Shown here: positions 12,758 to 16,529 of the stretch, piece by piece
Numbering within the stretch: the first letter of the stretch is position 1
Layout: the number at the start of each line of letters is the position of its first letter
Source: an uncultured Acetatifactor sp.
GTDB taxonomy: Bacteria > Bacillota > Clostridia > Lachnospirales > Lachnospiraceae
Assembly: GCA_910586435.1 (NCBI GenBank)
Contig: CAJUGT010000091.1
Span: 1 to 16,529 of the forward strand
Direction: 5' to 3'
Length of the DNA: 16,529 bases
Program-made: the position numbers and the translations under genes
The notes under the pieces: generated by a model
What the model saw: the letters and a program-made list of their open reading frames with translations, nothing else
What the model was told of the DNA's origin: nothing
The model's database searches: none

Positions 12758-14611
12758 ATGACACAATATTTTTGCAATCCTATTAATTTTACCTACCAGT
12801 ATCAGTTTAATCAAAAAGGGGATGGCTTCTCTTTAAACCGGGAAGCCGCCGACCCTTCCATGATCCTGTTCAAAGGAAAGTATTATCTATTTCCCAGTAT
12901 GACCAGGGGGTTTCTGGTCAGCCGGAATATGGTGAATTGGAAATGGCATCCTCTTGAAGGACTTCCGGTTTATGATTATGCCCCCGATGTAAGGGCCGTA
13001 GGAGACTGGATGTATTTCTGCGCCAGCCGCCGTGGAGACGTCTGCGACTTCTATCGTTCCAAAGATCCTGAAAGCGGCGTATTTGAGCGCATTCCAGGTA
13101 CTTTCGACTTCTGGGATCCCAATCTGTTCCTGGACGATGACGGACGAATGTATTTTTACTGGGGATGCAGCAATATGACGCCCATCTGGGGCGTAGAACT
13201 GGATCCGGCAACCATGGGCAGGATAGGGGAGCCTGTGACTCTCATCGAAAACCACAAGACACAATACGGCTATGAGCGCACTGGGGAGAATCATCATTAT
13301 GACCCCAACGGCAGCCATATTATACAGATTCTAAAGGAACAAATGGCCAAGGCCATGGGCTGTGAGCCCGAAGAGATAACGGATGTCACTCCGGCCATAG
13401 AAGCCACCCCAAAACAGTACCAAGCCCTGCTGCAAGCCGCTTTGTCCGATAACCCCTATATAGAGGGAGCATGGATGACAAAGCATCAGGGGCACTATTA
13501 TCTGCAATACGCCAGCCCGGGGGCACAGTTCAATGTCTATAATGATGGTGTATATATAGGAGAACATCCCTTAGGGCCTTTCACTGTCTGCGAAAACAAT
13601 CCCTACTCCTACTCTCCCGGCGGCTTCTGCCCCGGCGCAGGTCACGGCTCCACTATGAAAGATCTGAGCGGCAACTGGTGGCATACCAGCACCATGCGCA
13701 TCTCCGTAAATCACGAATTTGAGCGCAGGGTGGGCATATGGCCCGCCGGGTTTGACCAGGATGGAGAACTGTTCTGCAACCAGAGATATGGCGATTGGCC
13801 CCAGGCCGTCACGGGAGACTCACAAGACCCCTGGGCCCCTCCCCAGTGGATGCTCTTAAGCTATGGCAAAAAGACCAGCGCCAGCAGCCAGAGCCTGCCT
13901 GCGTGTGGCGCCGTGGACGAGAATGTTCAAACCTGGTGGAAAGCAGAGGAAGACGACCAAAATCCATGGCTGCAAGTGGACTTGGGCGAAAACTGTACCC
14001 TCAATGCCGTGCAGGTAAATTTTGCGGACGATATGGGCGTTGTTTCCCAACTTCCCCAGGGCGCCCAATTGGTGGGAGATACCGGAAGGGGACGTTATAT
14101 AGAGGAACGCTCTTTTCATACCAGCTGGCTGTTGGAAGCCAGTGTGGATGAGAAAAATTGGGTGGTACTGGAGGATAAGAGAAAAAAGGAGACAGACCTG
14201 CCCCACGATTTGGTGGTAAAACCGGATGGCATCATTGTCAGATACATCCGCCTGACAGTCACCGCCACCCCCTATGCCGCTCCCGCCTGCGTCAGCGGAC
14301 TGCGTGTATTTGGCCGGGGAGAGGGCAGCGCTCCCGAAGAGGCCGCCCAGGTCAAAGCCCTTCGGAAAGACGGCATGAGCATGATAGTGACTTGGAAAGA
14401 AAATTCCAATACTATGGGCTGCGAAGTACTTTGGGGCCACAGACCAGATAAACTCTACCACAGTTACCGGGTATTCGACCAAACAACATTGGAAATCCGT
14501 GCCCTGATGGAACATGTGGAGCAGTATTATGTGAGAGTGGATGCGTTCAATGAGAACGGAATCACTCCCGGGAAAGTTATTGTTGTGGAAAATAATGATT
14601 CAGTCCAATAA
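12758..14611 (+). CDS. GH43-family glycosidase with discoidin-like and FN3-like C-terminal modules
   Basis: This 617-residue protein starts 7 nt after GGAG (12747-12750). The N-terminal five-bladed propeller (about 25-345) has the GH43 catalytic trio: Asp32 in REAADPS, Asp120 in FWDPNLF and Glu236 in YIEGAW. A helical stretch at about 183-230 is longer than usual between blades. Residues about 370-520 resemble an F5/8 type C (CBM32-like) domain (WWKAEEDDQNPWLQVDLG, RYIRLTVTATPYAAPACVSGLRVFG), and about 528-610 look like a fibronectin III module. GH43 enzymes act on arabinofuranosides, xylosides or related sugars; specificity is not evident. No signal peptide is visible, which is odd for a protein carrying modules usually found on secreted enzymes. 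It is the second gene of the GH1 unit and is followed by a strong terminator. Confidence 0.85.
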   Translation: MTQYFCNPINFTYQYQFNQKGDGFSLNREAADPSMILFKGKYYLFPSMTRGFLVSRNMVNWKWHPLEGLPVYDYAPDVRAVGDWMYFCASRRGDVCDFYRSKDPESGVFERIPGTFDFWDPNLFLDDDGRMYFYWGCSNMTPIWGVELDPATMGRIGEPVTLIENHKTQYGYERTGENHHYDPNGSHIIQILKEQMAKAMGCEPEEITDVTPAIEATPKQYQALLQAALSDNPYIEGAWMTKHQGHYYLQYASPGAQFNVYNDGVYIGEHPLGPFTVCENNPYSYSPGGFCPGAGHGSTMKDLSGNWWHTSTMRISVNHEFERRVGIWPAGFDQDGELFCNQRYGDWPQAVTGDSQDPWAPPQWMLLSYGKKTSASSQSLPACGAVDENVQTWWKAEEDDQNPWLQVDLGENCTLNAVQVNFADDMGVVSQLPQGAQLVGDTGRGRYIEERSFHTSWLLEASVDEKNWVVLEDKRKKETDLPHDLVVKPDGIIVRYIRLTVTATPYAAPACVSGLRVFGRGEGSAPEEAAQVKALRKDGMSMIVTWKENSNTMGCEVLWGHRPDKLYHSYRVFDQTTLEIRALMEHVEQYYVRVDAFNENGITPGKVIVVENNDSVQ

Positions 14612-14628
14612 CTGTTTCGGGCTTTGCG

Positions 14629-14662
14629 CCGTCATAGCGAACGCTTTGCTATGGCGGTTTTT
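14629..14662 (+). terminator. Rho-independent terminator of the GH1-GH43 unit
   Basis: CCGTCATAGC (14629-14638) pairs with GCTATGGCGG (14648-14657; one G-T pair), followed by TTTTT (14658-14662), 18 nt after the GH43 stop. An outer CGGGCT/AGCCCG pair (14618-14623, 14663-14668) extends the fold. It overlaps the 3' end of the convergent hydrolase gene. Confidence 0.85.
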
Positions 14663-15468
14663 AGCCCGGGGCTGCGGCAATTTGACGCCCTTTTCCAGAA
14701 TTCCTCCATTGTCTTATTAAATTCCTGCGGCACATCCATATTAACACAGTGTCCCGCATTTTCAAAGAGAACCACTGTACAATCGGGTTCACTGCTTTTC
14801 CATGCTTTTATTGCCTCTAATTCCATGGGAATATCAAATTCTCCGCATCCGATTAACAAAGGATAGTTTCTTCGCCCGGTTTTATACTTGTTTACCATAC
14901 GATTGAGCGTTGCCAGATACATAAATGACTTTTTGGGAAAGAGCATATTCATAGCAAAAAATTCATTTTGCGCCTGTAAAGTATAGGCGGAAATTTTCTT
15001 GTTTGCTTTTGCAAACCATTTCACCGAAAAAAGTGCTTTTAACATCATCAGCTTCTGTTTTGTGCTATTTTCATTTTTTAATGTAACGTCAAAATTATTT
15101 ATATCATATCCGCCAAAGCAAGCCAGGGAACTTACCGCATATGGATAGCAATTAGCAAACCCCTGCGCTAAGACTGCCCCCAATGAAACGCCGACAATAT
15201 GTACTTTATCAATATTTTCAGCTTTTAAAATGTCAGATATCCACTTTGGCATCTTATCTATTGTATCACCTTTTTGAGTATCCGCTGACTGTCCATGGCC
15301 AATAATGTCAATAGCCAGGATATTATATTTATTCTCAAAATACTCAAACTGGGCTTTGAACATATTATGGTTGACAAAAGCAGCATGGATAAAAAGTATC
15401 CATTCGGCTTGTTTGGTCCTGCTTACAAAATATGTAATTGGTGAATTGGCTGACTTTATTGGCTTCAT
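14632..15468 (-). CDS. Alpha/beta-fold hydrolase
   Basis: This 278-residue cytoplasmic protein has the alpha/beta hydrolase triad: Ser95 in the elbow GVSLGA, Asp212 in GEFDIP and His240 in NAGHCVNM. HAAF at 28-31 replaces the common HG at the oxyanion strand, and DIIGHGQS (54-61) is typical. Its start overlaps the PadR stop by four bases (ATGA), so the two are translationally coupled. Substrate is unknown; candidates are esters, lactones or other small hydrolysable compounds. The last 15 or so residues (RSPGLKTAIAKRSL) are encoded by the terminator of the neighbouring GH43 unit and lie beyond the fold's expected end, suggesting an original stop was lost at a junction. Codon use is more AT-rich than in the glycosidase cluster. 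Confidence 0.88.
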   Translation of the reverse strand: MKPIKSANSPITYFVSRTKQAEWILFIHAAFVNHNMFKAQFEYFENKYNILAIDIIGHGQSADTQKGDTIDKMPKWISDILKAENIDKVHIVGVSLGAVLAQGFANCYPYAVSSLACFGGYDINNFDVTLKNENSTKQKLMMLKALFSVKWFAKANKKISAYTLQAQNEFFAMNMLFPKKSFMYLATLNRMVNKYKTGRRNYPLLIGCGEFDIPMELEAIKAWKSSEPDCTVVLFENAGHCVNMDVPQEFNKTMEEFWKRASNCRSPGLKTAIAKRSL

Positions 15469-16004
15469 TGTTTTTCATTCCTCATTTCATCAAGAAGTTT
15501 CTGATACCACTCGATATTGAATTTCATAAAATCTTTACCATATTGGGCTGCCGCAAACTGATAACGGAGAATATCCCTGTGTTTATCAGGAACATTGACA
15601 TTTTCTGCTTCTTCGCAAATGGCATTCAGTACAGTATACTGCTCTTCCAAATGTGAAATATATTCCTGTAACCTTGTCTCACGGGTTTCTTTTGCAGAAA
15701 AACCCATAAAATATAATTTTGCCAATTCAGGATTTTTGCTGCTCTGTATTCCTATGGGTGTGGATACCCACTCTATAAACTTCTGTTTTCCACTATCCGT
15801 TATGGAATAAATCTTTTTGTATTTTCCATTTTCAACAGCCTCTTCATACTGAATATATCCGCAATGGAAGAGTTTTTTCACAGCAGCCTGTATGCTTCCC
15901 ATACTGCTGCTGTACATCATATTCAGCCCCTTATCTATTCGTTCACGCAGCTGATAAATTGTCCTGCTGCTCAACAGCAAAAGTCCCAGTATAATATTAT
16001 CCAT
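15465..16004 (-). CDS. PadR-family transcriptional regulator
   Basis: This 179-residue protein has the N-terminal winged helix of PadR regulators (about 1-78): IILGLLLLSSRTIYQLRERI, then SSSMGSIQAAVKKLFHCGYI, then a wing with GKYKKIYSITDSGKQKF. A C-terminal helical dimerisation domain of the Vir_act_alpha_C type follows (about 90-175). GGAGG lies 4 nt upstream of ATG 16004. It precedes and overlaps the hydrolase gene, so it probably controls its own two-gene operon in response to a small molecule or stress, as is usual for PadR proteins. The inducer is unknown. Confidence 0.9.
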   Translation of the reverse strand: MDNIILGLLLLSSRTIYQLRERIDKGLNMMYSSSMGSIQAAVKKLFHCGYIQYEEAVENGKYKKIYSITDSGKQKFIEWVSTPIGIQSSKNPELAKLYFMGFSAKETRETRLQEYISHLEEQYTVLNAICEEAENVNVPDKHRDILRYQFAAAQYGKDFMKFNIEWYQKLLDEMRNEKQ

Positions 16005-16018
16005 ATACCCTCCAATGA

Positions 16019-16040
16019 TACTATTAGCAACATTACTATT
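16019..16040. promoter_or_regulatory. Direct repeat at the padR promoter, possible operator
   Basis: TACTATT occurs at 16019-16025 and 16034-16040, 15 bp apart, and the second copy overlaps the -10 box. This fits an autoregulatory site, but PadR operators are usually inverted repeats, so it is tentative. Confidence 0.3.
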
Positions 16041-16065
16041 ATATCTCTTTTTTAGGTTTCGTCAA
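16038..16065 (-). promoter_or_regulatory. Promoter of the padR-hydrolase operon
   Basis: On the minus strand TTGACG (16065-16060), a 16-bp spacer and a perfect TATAAT (16043-16038) form a strong sigma-A promoter about 35 bp before the PadR start codon. Confidence 0.75.
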
Positions 16066-16099
16066 TACATAAGGAATGCTCATCACGGCAAACGCATGA

Positions 16100-16119
16100 A
16101 TAAACAATCTATAAACAAT
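16100..16119. repeat. Direct repeat ATAAACAAT, two copies
   Basis: ATAAACAAT is present at 16100-16108 and 16111-16119, one helical turn apart, between the two divergent promoters. It may be a protein-binding site. The rest of 16066-16231 shows only a small ATCGC/GCGAT hairpin near 16132-16146. Confidence 0.3.
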
Positions 16120-16218
16120 TTGTAAATGTTGCATCGCTGTATGCGATTATTTTGGGACCGTCAGTATCACACTATTCCAAGCCAGGAATCAAGCGACAAG
16201 CATATTAGTTAAAAATAT

Positions 16219-16286
16219 TTTGAAATAGCTGTTGACTTTGAACACTGATATGGTTATAATTCTATTTAAAGAAAATTTGAAATAGA
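16219..16286. promoter_or_regulatory. Putative ArsR-type operator: three TTTGAAATAG half-sites
   Basis: TTTGAAATAG occurs at 16219-16228 and 16276-16285, and an inverted relative (CTATTTAAA) at 16262-16270. TCTATTT (16261-16267) and AAATAGA (16280-16286) form a perfect 7-bp dyad with 12 bp between, placed between the -10 box and the ribosome site. Autorepression by the downstream regulator is inferred. Confidence 0.45.
16232..16260 (+). promoter_or_regulatory. Promoter of the ArsR-family gene
   Basis: TTGACT (16232-16237), a 17-bp spacer and a perfect TATAAT (16255-16260) are immediately upstream of the gene. Three related TTTGAAATAG-type half-sites surround it (see operator entry). Confidence 0.8.
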
Positions 16287-16300
16287 AGGAGCGAGAATGA

Positions 16301-16529
16301 TTGGCAGTAAGTGAAGTATTGGCAGCTTTGGCTGATGAAACCCGCAGAAAGATTCTGCAAAAATTAAAGGATGGCAGAATAAATTCTGGCGATTTAGCAC
16401 ATGCCCTAAACATGACACCACAGGCATTATCTTATCATTTGTCAAAGCTGAAAAAGGCGGACCTGATTTATGAGACAAAATACAAAAATTTTATTTATTA
16501 TGAGCTGAACTTATCTATTCTGGACGAAG
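16301..16529 (+). CDS. ArsR-family (SdpR-like) helix-turn-helix repressor, 3' truncated by window edge
   Basis: A frame from TTG 16301 runs to the end of the window: 76 residues visible. The sequence is a winged helix of the ArsR type: VLAALADETRRKILQKLK at the start, then NSGDLAHALNMTPQALSYHLSKLKKADLI with the recognition helix around residues 40-60, and the wing KYKNFIYYELN. It lacks the cysteines of metal-sensing ArsR proteins in the visible part and resembles SdpR-type autorepressors. AAGGAG (16286-16291) lies 9 nt before the TTG. The nearer ATG at 16297 is out of frame and stops after five codons, so the TTG start is preferred. In SdpR-type loci a membrane protein often follows; that lies outside the window. 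Confidence 0.85.
   Translation, partial: MAVSEVLAALADETRRKILQKLKDGRINSGDLAHALNMTPQALSYHLSKLKKADLIYETKYKNFIYYELNLSILDE

Overview
The window looks like gut-type Clostridia, most likely Lachnospiraceae. The reasons are strong AGGAGG-type ribosome sites, a Gram-positive BlaI/M56 pair, and an AraC-controlled cluster of cytoplasmic glycosidases with a sodium-sugar type symporter. This is inference from gene style; no rRNA or species marker is present.

Layout: (1) 3-200, the 3' end of a small AT-rich membrane protein, then about 340 bp of non-coding DNA with three consecutive hairpins. (2) 545-2429, a BlaI/MecI repressor and an M56 (BlaR1/MecR1-like) sensor peptidase, preceded by a promoter and a TACA-N3-TGTA operator. 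(3) 2476-8042 on the minus strand: a GH2 beta-galactosidase-like enzyme, a TIM-barrel sugar isomerase/epimerase and a GH78 alpha-L-rhamnosidase, in that transcription order. (4) 8127-9326, an AraC-family activator divergent from the GH2 gene. (5) 9329-10819 on the minus strand, a GPH-family sugar:cation symporter, tail-to-tail with araC. (6) 11306-14611, a GH1 beta-glucosidase and a GH43 enzyme with discoidin-like and FN3-like modules, behind a roughly 290-nt, highly structured leader and closed by a strong terminator. (7) 14632-16004 on the minus strand, an AT-richer PadR regulator plus alpha/beta hydrolase operon. (8) 16301 to the window end, the start of an ArsR-family repressor using a TTG start codon.

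The central 12 kb reads as a catabolic locus for plant-derived glycosides. None of the five enzymes shows a signal peptide, so small glycosides are probably imported intact by the symporter and trimmed in the cytoplasm: rhamnose by GH78, glucose or galactose by GH1 and GH2, pentoses by GH43. The isomerase/epimerase would process a released or modified sugar. The GH1 active-site signature is the non-phosphorylated type, which fits a symporter rather than a PTS.

The most unusual non-coding element is the multi-helix leader of the GH1-GH43 unit (about 11018-11305). I could not assign it to a riboswitch family, and it contains a possible Shine-Dalgarno-sequestering alternative pairing. No tRNA, rRNA, CRISPR array or intact insertion sequence was seen.
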